The notes beneath the pieces were generated by a model, which saw only the letters and a program-made list of their open reading frames with translations, ran no database searches and was not told where the DNA came from. A stretch of 64,000 nucleotides of DNA, from the NCBI RefSeq assembly GCF_039062465.1, contig NZ_JBCLNF010000001.1, positions 380,927 to 444,926 on the forward strand, written 5' to 3'. The position numbers were made by a program, and so were the translations under genes. Of the stretch, positions 25,619 through 34,183 are shown one piece after another; positions within the stretch are counted from its first letter, which is position 1, and each line of letters begins with the position of its first letter. The DNA is from Parolsenella sp958406235 (GTDB lineage: Bacteria; Actinomycetota; Coriobacteriia; Coriobacteriales; Atopobiaceae).

Positions 25619-26905
25619 ATGATTGAGGGAGAGAGCTCTTGCTCTCGTAAGGTCGCCCTATTCGTGACCGGAGGCATCGCCTCATATAAAGCCTGCGAAA
25701 TTCTTCGTGGGCTGCAGAAGAACGGTTGCGACGTTCGCGTCGCAATGACCGAGGCGGCTACGGAACTCGTCGGCCCCAAGACTTTCGAAGCCCTCACTGG
25801 TCACGAGGTTTATCTCGACGTATTCGAAAGCTCCTCTCCCATTCCGCACATCGAGCTGGCTGAGTGGGCGGATATCGCCCTCGTCGCCCCGGCAACCGCA
25901 AACGTTATGGCGAAGATGGCCTATGGCATTGCAGACGACATGGTTTCGACTGCGCTCCTGGCTTGCTCCTGTCCGATAATCGTGGCTCCCGCTATGAATG
26001 TCCACATGTGGGAGAACCCCGCCACCCAGCAGAACGCCGAGACCCTCGAGTCCCGCGGCGTCTTCCTGGTTGGGCCCGCGACTGGCAGGCTTGCTTGCGG
26101 CGACACCGGCACCGGCAAACTCGCCGAGGTCGACCAGATCGTCTCCGCAACGCTCGCTAGGCTTCGCGCCTCGTCTGATCTTGCGGGAAAGCACGTCGTC
26201 ATCACCGCTGGCCCCACGCATGAGGCAATCGACCCGGTTCGCTACCTCTCGAACGCCTCGTCCGGCAAGATGGGCTATGCGGTCGCCGAGGCAGCGGCCG
26301 CTCATGGTGCACGCGTCACGCTCATCTCCGGTCCCGTCGCGCTTCCAGCGCCCACTGGAGTTGCGGTGGTTCACGTCACGAGTGCGCAAGAGATGCTCGA
26401 TGCCACCGTCGACGCGTTCGCCACGGCTGACGCTGCAATCCTTGCCGCGGCAGTAGCAGACTATCGTCCTGCAGTCCAGGCCGATCACAAGCTCAAGAAG
26501 GGCAAGGAAGACCTCAGCTCGATCGAACTCGTCGAGAACCCCGACATCCTCGCCACCATATCGAAGGACAGGGGCGATCGCATCGTCATTGGCTTTGCCG
26601 CCGAGACGAACGACGTCATCGACAATGCCAAGAAGAAGCTCGCGCGCAAGGGCTGCGACCTTATCGTCGCGAATGACGTTACGAGAGCGGACTCCACCTT
26701 TGGTTCTGACACTGACAGCGTGACACTCGTCGGCGTTCACTCGGAAACCGAGTATCCTTGCATGCCCAAGGCCGAAGTCGCCAACGTCATCGTGAGTGAG
26801 CTCGCCCACATGCTTGAGCCTGAGGTTCCTGTCACTGACGCCACAATAGTTCTCCCCGTTGGCGACAACAACGCGCGCGAGGAAGAGCAGGACAGCACGT
26901 GTTAA
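25619..26905 (+). CDS. coaBC: Phosphopantothenoylcysteine decarboxylase / phosphopantothenate-cysteine ligase
   Basis: A bifunctional coenzyme A biosynthesis enzyme. The N-terminal flavoprotein CoaC domain has TGGIASYKA, the catalytic His in IPHIELA, APATANVMAKMA and PAMNVHMW. The C-terminal CoaB domain begins near residue 185 with HVVITAGPTHEAIDPVR, followed by NASSGKMGYA and KKGKEDL. Length is 428 residues. ATG 25619 has AAGGAGGAG upstream, overlapping the previous stop region. Confidence 0.94.
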   Translation: MIEGESSCSRKVALFVTGGIASYKACEILRGLQKNGCDVRVAMTEAATELVGPKTFEALTGHEVYLDVFESSSPIPHIELAEWADIALVAPATANVMAKMAYGIADDMVSTALLACSCPIIVAPAMNVHMWENPATQQNAETLESRGVFLVGPATGRLACGDTGTGKLAEVDQIVSATLARLRASSDLAGKHVVITAGPTHEAIDPVRYLSNASSGKMGYAVAEAAAAHGARVTLISGPVALPAPTGVAVVHVTSAQEMLDATVDAFATADAAILAAAVADYRPAVQADHKLKKGKEDLSSIELVENPDILATISKDRGDRIVIGFAAETNDVIDNAKKKLARKGCDLIVANDVTRADSTFGSDTDSVTLVGVHSETEYPCMPKAEVANVIVSELAHMLEPEVPVTDATIVLPVGDNNAREEEQDSTC

Positions 26906-27780
26906 CGCTCGGTTGTCATCTCTCCACCTCGGGCGGGTTTGAAGCCATGGCAAAGCGCGCCGTCTCGATTGGCGCCACCACCTTTGCCTACTTCACGAGA
27001 AACCCTCGCGGCGGCTCTTCGAAAGAGCCGGATCCGGAAGATCTCCGGAGGTTCTCGGTCATCGCTCGAGAATCCGGCATCGGCACCCTCGTCGCGCACG
27101 CACCTTATACCTTAAATCTTTGTTCCGCCAAACCGGACGTAAGGGAATTTGCCCGCACGGCTATGCGACAGGATCTCGAGCGGATGGAATTGCTTCCGGG
27201 CAATTTCTACAACTTCCACCCCGGATCGCACGTTGGCCAAGGAGCCGAGGAGGGCATTGCTCTCATCGCAGAGGGGCTTAACTCTTCCCTCGTGCCCGGA
27301 CAACGCACGATCGTCCTTCTTGAGACCATGGCTGGCAAAGGGACCGAGGTCGGCAAGACCTTCGAGGAACTGGCGCGAATCATAGATCGCATCGACCATG
27401 ACGAGCTTATCGGTGTGTGCCTCGACACGTGTCACGTGAACGATGGTGGCTATGACGTCTCCGGCGATTTTGATGGCGTCTTGGACGAGTTCGATCGCGT
27501 GCTGGGAATCGACAGGCTTCGCGCGCTCCACCTCAATGACTCTAAGAATCCTCTCGGCTCTCATAAGGATAGGCATGAGCGCCTCGGCCTGGGACACCTT
27601 GGGCTCGAGTGCTTCACCGGCATCGTTACCAATCCGAGGACTCGTTGTCTTCCCATGATTCTCGAAACCCCCAACGAGCTCGATGGCTACGCTGCGGAGA
27701 TTCATGCGCTGAGAAGGCTAGCGGACGGAGCCGACACGCAGATGGTCATGGACGAGCTTTCGTCTGAAAGAGACTGCTAA
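26899..27780 (+). CDS. nfo: Endonuclease IV (apurinic/apyrimidinic endonuclease)
   Basis: A zinc-dependent TIM-barrel AP endonuclease for base-excision repair. It begins GCHLSTSGGFEAM and has FYNFHPGSHVGQG near residue 104, LLETMAGKGTEVG, CLDTCHVNDGGYD near residue 172, and LHLNDSKNPLGSHKDRHERLG near residue 212, which supply the zinc ligands. Length (293 residues) is normal. The GTG start overlaps coaBC by 7 bases. Confidence 0.94.
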   Translation: MLTLGCHLSTSGGFEAMAKRAVSIGATTFAYFTRNPRGGSSKEPDPEDLRRFSVIARESGIGTLVAHAPYTLNLCSAKPDVREFARTAMRQDLERMELLPGNFYNFHPGSHVGQGAEEGIALIAEGLNSSLVPGQRTIVLLETMAGKGTEVGKTFEELARIIDRIDHDELIGVCLDTCHVNDGGYDVSGDFDGVLDEFDRVLGIDRLRALHLNDSKNPLGSHKDRHERLGLGHLGLECFTGIVTNPRTRCLPMILETPNELDGYAAEIHALRRLADGADTQMVMDELSSERDC

Positions 27781-27796
27781 GAAAGGCAAGACCCAC

Positions 27797-29635
27797 GTGG
27801 GAATTCTCATAGGCTGTGAACACGTCGAGCACGAGTGGCCCGGCAAGCGCGTCCTCAACGATGTCACAATCGGCGTGAACGAGGGAGACCGCATCGGGAT
27901 CGTCGGCAAAAACGGCGACGGAAAGTCGACGCTCCTGCAGCTGATAGGCCACGTGTTTGAGCCGGAGGACGGTAACGTCACCTGGCGCGGAGGCATTACT
28001 GTCGGCATGCTCGGCCAATCTGACAACCTCAACGACGACATGCCCGTCTCTCACGAGGTGGTAGGCGACGTTCCGGAGTACGAGTGGGCCTCTAACGCCG
28101 AGACTAGGCGCATCATTGCGGAGCTTATCGGTGACGTCGACTGGAACGCCAAGGTTGGGACACTCTCCGGCGGTCAGAGAAGGCGCGTAGATCTCACGAG
28201 GCTCCTAATCGGCTCCTTTGACGTCCTTCTTCTCGACGAGCCTACAAACCATCTCGACATGGGAGCCATCACCTGGCTCGCTAGCCACTTGCGTCACCGT
28301 TGGCAAAGCGGTGTGGGAGCGCTTCTCGTAATCACCCATGACAGGTGGTTCCTCGATGAGGTGTGCGAGAGCATGTGGGAGGTCCACGACGGCGTGGTCG
28401 AGCCTTTCGAGGGCGGATACTCAGCCTATATCCAACAACGAGCGGAGCGCGCACGTCAGGCGGCTGCAACCGAAGAGCGAAGGCAGAATATCCTCCGCAA
28501 GGAACTTGCCTGGCTATCTCGTGGCGCCCAGGCTCGCTCGAGCAAACCAAAGTTCAGGATCGAGGCGGCGCGAGCGCTCATCGCAGACGAGCCGCCCCTC
28601 AGAAACCCCCTCGAACTCAAGCGCCTCGCCGTAAGCAGACTCGGCAAGCAGGTATTCGAGCTCAAGCAGGCATGCGTAGACTATGAGGGCAGGCGAGTCA
28701 TTGATCACGTCGACTGGCTCATCGGCCCCGGAGACCGCTATGGAATCCTCGGCGAGAACGGAGCCGGCAAGACCACGCTCCTGCGCCTGCTTGACGGCAA
28801 GATTTCACCCACGAGCGGTCGCGCCAAGATGGGCAAGTCCGTCAAACTTGGTATTCTCTCCCAGCACATTGACATGCTCGCCGACAAGCTCGATTGGCGC
28901 GTGCGAGAGCTTCTCGGCACGTATAAGCGCACGTATGTGATTGGCGGCAAGGAGCACACGCCCACCAAGCTCCTTGAGAGCCTCGGATTCGACAGGCGTG
29001 AGCTAGACACACCCATTGCGGACCTCTCTGGTGGCCAAGCGCGCAGGCTGGCGCTCATGTGCGTGCTGCTCGATGAGCCCAACGTTCTCATTCTCGACGA
29101 GCCGGGTAACGACCTCGACACTGACATGCTTGCTGTCATGGAGGACCTGCTCGACACGTGGCCAGGAACGCTCTTGCTTGTCACCCACGATCGCTACCTC
29201 ATGGAACGCGTGACCGACGATCAGTTTGCCCTCATAAATGGGAAGCTGAGGCATTGTCCAGGCGGGGTTGACGAGTATCTCTCGCTGATCGGGGAGCGCC
29301 ATGGCTCCGGAGATGTTTCCGGTCACGGTCCTGCGCCCAAGGCCCCCATATCCACGTCTGAGGGCAGTAATAGCTCAGCGTCCGCCCCTGCAAAATCGAC
29401 AAGTGGCCTTTCGAGCTCAGAAGAGTGGAAGCTTAAGAAGCAGCTTTCGAGCGTCGAACGCAAGATGCAAACGCAACGCGCGCGAATCGAGGATCTCGAG
29501 CACGCGATGGGGGAGGTTGACCCGACGGATTACCTCGCTCTCGAGAAGGCTCAATCGAATGTCGGCGACGCTCGCGAGACCCTCGATGCACTCGAAATGG
29601 AATGGCTTGAGCTGAGCGAAGTTCTTGAGGGGTAA
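27797..29635 (+). CDS. ABC-F family ATPase, Uup-like, second copy
   Basis: A 612-residue double ABC ATPase without membrane segments. Walker A motifs are GKNGDGKST and GENGAGKTT; signatures are LSGGQRRRV and LSGGQARRL. The Walker B regions are LLLDEPTNHLD and LILDEPGNDLD, the second with Gly for the usual Thr. A C-terminal coiled coil (about 535-605) suggests Uup-type action on ribosomes or branched nucleic acid. GTG 27797 has GAAAGG upstream. It differs clearly from the ABC-F at 11002. Confidence 0.88.
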   Translation: MGILIGCEHVEHEWPGKRVLNDVTIGVNEGDRIGIVGKNGDGKSTLLQLIGHVFEPEDGNVTWRGGITVGMLGQSDNLNDDMPVSHEVVGDVPEYEWASNAETRRIIAELIGDVDWNAKVGTLSGGQRRRVDLTRLLIGSFDVLLLDEPTNHLDMGAITWLASHLRHRWQSGVGALLVITHDRWFLDEVCESMWEVHDGVVEPFEGGYSAYIQQRAERARQAAATEERRQNILRKELAWLSRGAQARSSKPKFRIEAARALIADEPPLRNPLELKRLAVSRLGKQVFELKQACVDYEGRRVIDHVDWLIGPGDRYGILGENGAGKTTLLRLLDGKISPTSGRAKMGKSVKLGILSQHIDMLADKLDWRVRELLGTYKRTYVIGGKEHTPTKLLESLGFDRRELDTPIADLSGGQARRLALMCVLLDEPNVLILDEPGNDLDTDMLAVMEDLLDTWPGTLLLVTHDRYLMERVTDDQFALINGKLRHCPGGVDEYLSLIGERHGSGDVSGHGPAPKAPISTSEGSNSSASAPAKSTSGLSSSEEWKLKKQLSSVERKMQTQRARIEDLEHAMGEVDPTDYLALEKAQSNVGDARETLDALEMEWLELSEVLEG

Positions 29636-29700
29636 CCTGGGCTTTTATGCGTAACAAAGAGATACACGCAAACAAATTTCAATTTTCTCGAAATTAGTCC

Positions 29701-29729
29701 TTGCGCGTTATCCGCTCGGATGTTAATCT
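29701..29729 (+). promoter_or_regulatory. Predicted promoter of tRNA-Pro
   Basis: TTGCGC (29701-29706) and TAATCT (29724-29729) are 17 bases apart, with the tRNA beginning 25 bases later. The -35 matches that of the tRNA-Ala promoter at 8615. Confidence 0.6.
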
Positions 29730-29754
29730 CTTTTCTGCTGCGGTTGAGCAGCAA

Positions 29755-29831
<77 letters not shown>

Positions 29832-29841
29832 GAAAAGCCGA

Positions 29842-29875
29842 GGTCGGCGGGGTTTCCCGTCGGCCTTTTTCTTTT
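29842..29875 (+). terminator. Intrinsic terminator after tRNA-Pro
   Basis: A 10-bp stem (29842-29851 with 29856-29865, two G-U pairs) and a GTTT loop are followed by TTTTTCTTTT. Confidence 0.88.
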
Positions 29876-30142
29876 GGGCATCAGCTCGATTTACGATATC
29901 TCCACACTGGGCATCAACCCGTGAAAAGCGATGTGCGCACTGCATTTATCCAAAAGCGTGACCTATACACTCAATGATGTACGGATCCAGCTTGCTACTC
30001 TGGGCAGAGCGAGAGGCCTTGGCTAACAATTCCGTCACGTTTCGGAAAGAGAAGACTGGTCCTGATATGACAGTAAAGCGATGGGGTATCATCGACTAAG
30101 CTTGCGCCGTATCCCGTGGCGCTTGTATCGGGGGAGTAAGAT

Positions 30143-30844
30143 TTGAAGTTCAAAGATTGGCTCGAATACAAGGTTAGTCGTGGGTTTGAAACTGATATAG
30201 AAGCTCCGGTGGGCAGCTCGGATAACCCTTCAAACAAGATTCTTACCGTTGCTAACGGCGTAACCCTATCGCGCATGGTTCTGACGATTGTATTTCTCGT
30301 CATGTTCAGCCTGAGAATCAATCGCGTTGCTTCAATCATCATCTACATCGTTGCGGCTTGCACCGATTGGATGGATGGACAAATTGCCCGCCGTACGCAG
30401 ACCGTAAGCTGGTTTGGCAAGCTACTTGACCCAGTTTGCGACAGATTGCTGCTCTTTACCGGGGTCCTCGGCCTTGTCATTACCGGCGAGCTTCCCGCTT
30501 GGGTTGCAGTTCTCATTATCGGTAGGGATGTTTACCTTGCCGTAGGATCGCGCATCGTTGCCAGGTTTCACGAGCGCCCGATTGATGTTGTGTACGTAGG
30601 CAAGATCGCAACCGCGCTCCTTATGACGGGATTCTCATTCCTTCTCCTCGGAGTTCCCGTTATCGAAGGACTCAACCTCGTGTCTGCTTCCTGGCTTCCC
30701 GGTCTAAATGACGTTGGCGGCTCAATTGGCCTCCTCTTCGTATATGGTGGATGCATCTTCTCCTTGCTTACGGCGTATGTCTATACGGCAGAAGGCGTAG
30801 CAATCGTCCGCGAATCGAAGAGGCGTAAAAAGTGTGGTCTTTAA
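30143..30844 (+). CDS. CDP-alcohol phosphatidyltransferase family membrane protein
   Basis: A 233-residue membrane enzyme with the full family motif D-x2-DG-x2-AR-x8-G-x3-D-x3-D, seen as DWMDGQIAR then GKLLDPVCD near residues 78-100. Membrane segments follow. Such enzymes move a phosphatidyl group from CDP-diacylglycerol to an alcohol; glycerophosphate (PgsA) or another acceptor is possible. A second family member is fused to pncC at 49178, so this one may use a different alcohol. TTG 30143 has GGGGAG upstream. It overlaps the next gene by 13 bases. Confidence 0.85.
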   Translation: MKFKDWLEYKVSRGFETDIEAPVGSSDNPSNKILTVANGVTLSRMVLTIVFLVMFSLRINRVASIIIYIVAACTDWMDGQIARRTQTVSWFGKLLDPVCDRLLLFTGVLGLVITGELPAWVAVLIIGRDVYLAVGSRIVARFHERPIDVVYVGKIATALLMTGFSFLLLGVPVIEGLNLVSASWLPGLNDVGGSIGLLFVYGGCIFSLLTAYVYTAEGVAIVRESKRRKKCGL

Positions 30845-32001
30845 CGGTTAAGCGCTCTAGAAAGCTCGCCATTTGTGGCGCCATTCTCGTTGCGGCGCTG
30901 ACGCTTTGCTATGCCCCGATCAGCGCTATGGCAGTTGAGTCTGAGCCCAATTTAACTGAGGCTCAGTCAGCCATGGTGATTGACGCCCAAGGCAATGTCC
31001 TTTACGAGAAGAACCCTGACGAGGAAATCAATATGGCCAGCGTCACGAAAGTGATGACCGCCGTCGTCGCCCTCGAAAGCGGCGTTTCCCTCGATACCGT
31101 ATGTAACCTATCCGCCCCAGCGCTCGACGAGAACGCAATGGTTGCTGGATATCAGTCTGGGGATACCTCTACGCTTCGCGACCTTCTCCGAGCCGCACTA
31201 GTCTACTCGGCAAACGATGGTGCCTACGAGGTCGCCGTCGCCGTTGCTGGTTCAGAGGACGATTTCGTCCAGATGATGAACGACAAGGCGGCAGAGCTCG
31301 GGATGAACAATACCCATTTCGAGAACTCCCACGGCCTCGATGCGGAAGGTCACCACTCGACCGTACACGACCTCACCATCCTCGCGCGCTATGCCATGAC
31401 AAAGCATCCCTTTATCGCAGACACGGTACGCCAGACTGAGGTTACGGTCCCAATTGGCGGAAACAACGTTACGCTGCCAACGGTTGACACCCTACTCTAT
31501 AGTTATCCTGGCCTCCTTGGCATTAAGACGGGTACCGGAAACCACGTCACCGCATTCCTTGGCTGCGCCAGAAGAAATGGGGTGACGCTTTACACGAGCG
31601 TTCTAGGCTGTCAGACGAAGGAAGGCCGCTTCACTGATACCGCCTCGCTTCTTGACTGGGCATTTGGCACGTATGACGCGCATTCTTACGCCAGCCCCCG
31701 TCTCCGTGAGGGGTGTCGCACGTTTGCCTATAACTTCGCCTTCTCTTGCGTCGTTTCTCCTGATTCGTATGCCACTGGGCTCTCCTGGCCTGACGGGGGA
31801 GACATCTCTTGCAAACGCATCATTCCACGTGACCGTCTCTTTGTCCCTGGAGATACAGTCGAGGTGCGTCAATGGACACAAGGCGAGCATATCGTGTCGA
31901 CGTGCTCATACTCTGCGCGCAACCAGCTTTGCCACACCGTAAGCGGATTTGGACTTAATGACACGGTTTTCCCCTGGCTATCCGTTACTCAAGCTGCCTA
32001 G
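30832..32001 (+). CDS. D-alanyl-D-alanine carboxypeptidase (penicillin-binding protein 5-like)
   Basis: A 389-residue secreted or anchored serine peptidase of family S11 that trims peptidoglycan stems. A signal peptide (basic RSRK, then hydrophobic core, AMA cleavage-like site) occupies about residues 1-34. The three catalytic motifs are SVTK (SxxK), SAND (SxN) and KTGTG (KTG). The GTG start overlaps the previous gene; the first residues before the basic block are uncertain. The C-terminal part (about 285-389) is a diverged accessory domain. Confidence 0.9.
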   Translation: MWSLTVKRSRKLAICGAILVAALTLCYAPISAMAVESEPNLTEAQSAMVIDAQGNVLYEKNPDEEINMASVTKVMTAVVALESGVSLDTVCNLSAPALDENAMVAGYQSGDTSTLRDLLRAALVYSANDGAYEVAVAVAGSEDDFVQMMNDKAAELGMNNTHFENSHGLDAEGHHSTVHDLTILARYAMTKHPFIADTVRQTEVTVPIGGNNVTLPTVDTLLYSYPGLLGIKTGTGNHVTAFLGCARRNGVTLYTSVLGCQTKEGRFTDTASLLDWAFGTYDAHSYASPRLREGCRTFAYNFAFSCVVSPDSYATGLSWPDGGDISCKRIIPRDRLFVPGDTVEVRQWTQGEHIVSTCSYSARNQLCHTVSGFGLNDTVFPWLSVTQAA

Positions 32002-32010
32002 GAGGTCCTC

Positions 32011-32385
32011 ATGTACTCGATTACGTGCGATTCCGCCCCGAGGACGCAAGGTCCCTTCTCTCAAGGCACAAGCGCGGCAAGATACGTCTTTGTGTCTTCG
32101 CAGCTACCCGTCGACAAGGATGGCATATGCCACACCGACGATGCCGTCGAGCGTCAGACGGAACGCTGCATCGATAATGTTGCCGCCGTCCTAGCTCAGC
32201 TCGGCCTTACTTTGTCCGAAGTATCAAAAGTCACTATTCATCTCGCGAGCATCGAAGACCTTGACGCGGTCTACACCGTTTGCGAGAAGCGCTTCGAAAG
32301 GCCCAGGCCTGCATGCTCAGTCTTTCAGGTTGCGGCGCTGCCCCTTGACGCAAAGGTCTCGATTGAGGCCATCGCCTGCCGGTAG
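32011..32385 (+). CDS. RidA/YjgF family protein lacking the catalytic arginine
   Basis: A 124-residue protein with the Rid fold: GPFSQGTSAARYVFVSSQLP at the N-terminus, QTERCIDNVAAVL and VSKVTIHL in the middle, and QVAALPLDAKVSIEAIA at the end. RidA enzymes hydrolyse reactive enamine/imine intermediates using an Arg in P-A-R-S just before the last strand. Here that position is Cys102 (PRPACSVFQ). It may therefore be a non-deaminase Rid relative. GGAGG precedes ATG 32011. The FHA gene follows after 37 bases. Confidence 0.85.
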   Translation: MYSITCDSAPRTQGPFSQGTSAARYVFVSSQLPVDKDGICHTDDAVERQTERCIDNVAAVLAQLGLTLSEVSKVTIHLASIEDLDAVYTVCEKRFERPRPACSVFQVAALPLDAKVSIEAIACR

Positions 32386-32422
32386 GGGTACAATGAATAG
32401 ACAACGACGCGAGGGAGACACC

Positions 32423-32842
32423 ATGCAGAACAACATTGATAAGCCTGAGTCTGACGCTACTGCCATCTTCTGCATGCCGTCCTCAGATGCCACTGTCCCG
32501 GATCTCATGGGTGGAGTGCGTCCTAGCAACCCGACGCTCACCATCCTCAAGGGCCCTCAGACCGGCCAGACCTTCGAGCTAGCCACCCCGGAGATTTCCA
32601 TTGGCCGCGATCCGTCGAGTGACGTCTTTTTGAATGACATGACCGTCTCTCGACACCATGCAAAGATTTCAATCACAGGCAATGTTGCTACCGTCGTAGA
32701 TCTTGGCTCCCTTAACGGCACATGGGTCGATGGCGCTATTGTTAACAGCTCCGCGCTTGCTGACGGTTCAACCATCCAGGTTGGCACCTTCCGCATGGTG
32801 TATCACACCGTGCGCGCCCCGAAGATCGCTACGGGCGAGTAG
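32423..32842 (+). CDS. FHA-domain protein, GarA/OdhI-like
   Basis: A 139-residue cytosolic protein with one FHA phosphothreonine-binding domain (about 38-130): GRDPSSDV, SRHHAKI and LGSLNGTWV. The layout matches mycobacterial GarA and corynebacterial OdhI, which control 2-oxoglutarate enzymes after phosphorylation of an N-terminal Thr by PknB/PknG. Here the N-terminus has SDATAIF with a single Thr13 at a comparable place. As in mycobacteria, a MerR-type gene follows directly. ATG 32423 has GAGGGAG upstream; ATG 32393 would add 10 residues. Confidence 0.83.
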   Translation: MQNNIDKPESDATAIFCMPSSDATVPDLMGGVRPSNPTLTILKGPQTGQTFELATPEISIGRDPSSDVFLNDMTVSRHHAKISITGNVATVVDLGSLNGTWVDGAIVNSSALADGSTIQVGTFRMVYHTVRAPKIATGE

Positions 32843-32846
32843 CCAG

Positions 32847-33563
32847 ATGGCCGACGCCGGCTATCTCACCATAGGAAAGGTCGTCTCCAAGCTTCAGGAG
32901 CAATACCCCGATCTTTCCGTTTCAAAAGTTCGCTATCTCGAGGACGAGGGACTTCTGACGCCATCAAGAACGCCAGGGGGATATCGTCTCTATTCCGCGC
33001 GTGACATCCAGCGCCTCGAGACAATCCTCTATCTTCAGAAGAGCCGCTTTTTGCCCCTTAGCGTTATCAAGGATGAGCTTGACGGCAAAAAGGGGAATAC
33101 GGACTCCACGCCTGAAGAAGGTACCGAGGCCACTTCAGACCCCATAGACCCCACGCTGTCCGTAAGCCCAGAGGCAGAGCGCGAGATGCACCCCATCGAT
33201 AGGATTCCGGAAGTTGCAGGCGTTCCCATCTCTCTCGTTCGCAAGCTTGCGGATTGTTCAATTATCAAGCTCGTAAAATCGCCTGCCGGTAGAGATCTCG
33301 TTCGGGGGAGCGACCTTCGCCTCATTCGAGCTTGCAACGAACTCGCACGCTTTGGCATTGAGCCGAAGAATCTCCGCCAGTACCTCGCAGCCGCGAATCG
33401 CGAGATACCCATGTTTGAGCAGGCACTAGCTTCACTCTCTCGCCATCAGGGCGAAACTCCGGACGAGCGAAGGCTTCGACGAGAGGTTGCTCTTGACCGA
33501 ATGCTTACGCTAACAGGTGTCGTACGAGGTTCAATCATGCGCAGAGAGTTGATTGACGATTAG
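32847..33563 (+). CDS. MerR-family transcriptional regulator, FtsR/Rv1828-like
   Basis: A 238-residue regulator with an N-terminal MerR winged helix: LTIGKVVSKL, VRYLEDEGLLTPSRTPGGYRLYS. It continues with a second region (about 125-238) that reads like another HTH, AGVPISLVRKLADCS. It lies next to a GarA-like gene, the order of Rv1827-Rv1828 in Mycobacterium tuberculosis. The Corynebacterium homologue FtsR activates ftsZ, so control of cell division is a fair inference. It starts 4 bases after the FHA gene. The linker (about 75-120) is acidic and variable. Confidence 0.82.
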   Translation: MADAGYLTIGKVVSKLQEQYPDLSVSKVRYLEDEGLLTPSRTPGGYRLYSARDIQRLETILYLQKSRFLPLSVIKDELDGKKGNTDSTPEEGTEATSDPIDPTLSVSPEAEREMHPIDRIPEVAGVPISLVRKLADCSIIKLVKSPAGRDLVRGSDLRLIRACNELARFGIEPKNLRQYLAAANREIPMFEQALASLSRHQGETPDERRLRREVALDRMLTLTGVVRGSIMRRELIDD

Positions 33564-33567
33564 CTGG

Positions 33568-33596
33568 TTGCCGGGCATTATGGCCCGCTGTATTAT
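33568..33596 (+). promoter_or_regulatory. Predicted promoter of apt
   Basis: TTGCCG (33568-33573) and TATTAT (33591-33596) are exactly 17 bases apart in the 58-base gap before apt. The predicted start of transcription near 33603 leaves a leader of about 20 bases. Confidence 0.65.
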
Positions 33597-33621
33597 TCAC
33601 AAATTTACACAAGGAGACATC

Positions 33622-34170
33622 GTGAGCGAAGATTACGAGGCACGCTTCCCGTACGAGAATCTCATCGTCGACATTCCTGACTATCCGGAGCCTGGGGTCA
33701 TCTTCAAGGACGTAACCCCTCTCATCTCTAACGCACAGGGCCTTGCGGCCTGTGTTGATGCAATCTCCGATCACTTCCTTGGCAGGGGGATTACCAAGGT
33801 CATTGGATCTGAAGCGCGCGGTTTTCTCATTGGCGCACCGGTTGCTTATCGCCTTGGTGCCGGTTTCGTCCCTGCACGCAAGCCAGGCAAGCTTCCTCGC
33901 GAGGTTTATACGGAGAGCTACGCCCTTGAATACGGAACTGACGAGCTGCAGATTCATACCGACTCCATGACCTCCGACGACAAGGTCCTCGTGATTGACG
34001 ACCTTATTGCAACCGCGGGCACCGCCCTTGCCACGGCACGCCTCGCCGAACAGACAGGCGCTACGGTCATTGGCTTTGCGTTCATCCTAGAGCTTGCGTT
34101 CCTCAATCCGCGCGAAGCCCTTGCCAAGGAATACGATCGAGAGATCTTCTCACTCGTTAAGGTTAAGTAG
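33622..34170 (+). CDS. apt: Adenine phosphoribosyltransferase
   Basis: A purine salvage enzyme making AMP from adenine and PRPP. It has VDIPDYPEPGVIFKDVTPL near residue 16, GSEARGFLIGAPVAYRLGAGF, and the PRPP loop VLVIDDLIATAGTALAT near residue 122. Length is 182 residues. The GTG start 33622 has AAGGAG 5 bases upstream. Confidence 0.94.
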   Translation: MSEDYEARFPYENLIVDIPDYPEPGVIFKDVTPLISNAQGLAACVDAISDHFLGRGITKVIGSEARGFLIGAPVAYRLGAGFVPARKPGKLPREVYTESYALEYGTDELQIHTDSMTSDDKVLVIDDLIATAGTALATARLAEQTGATVIGFAFILELAFLNPREALAKEYDREIFSLVKVK

Positions 34171-34183
34171 GAGCATCACATTC

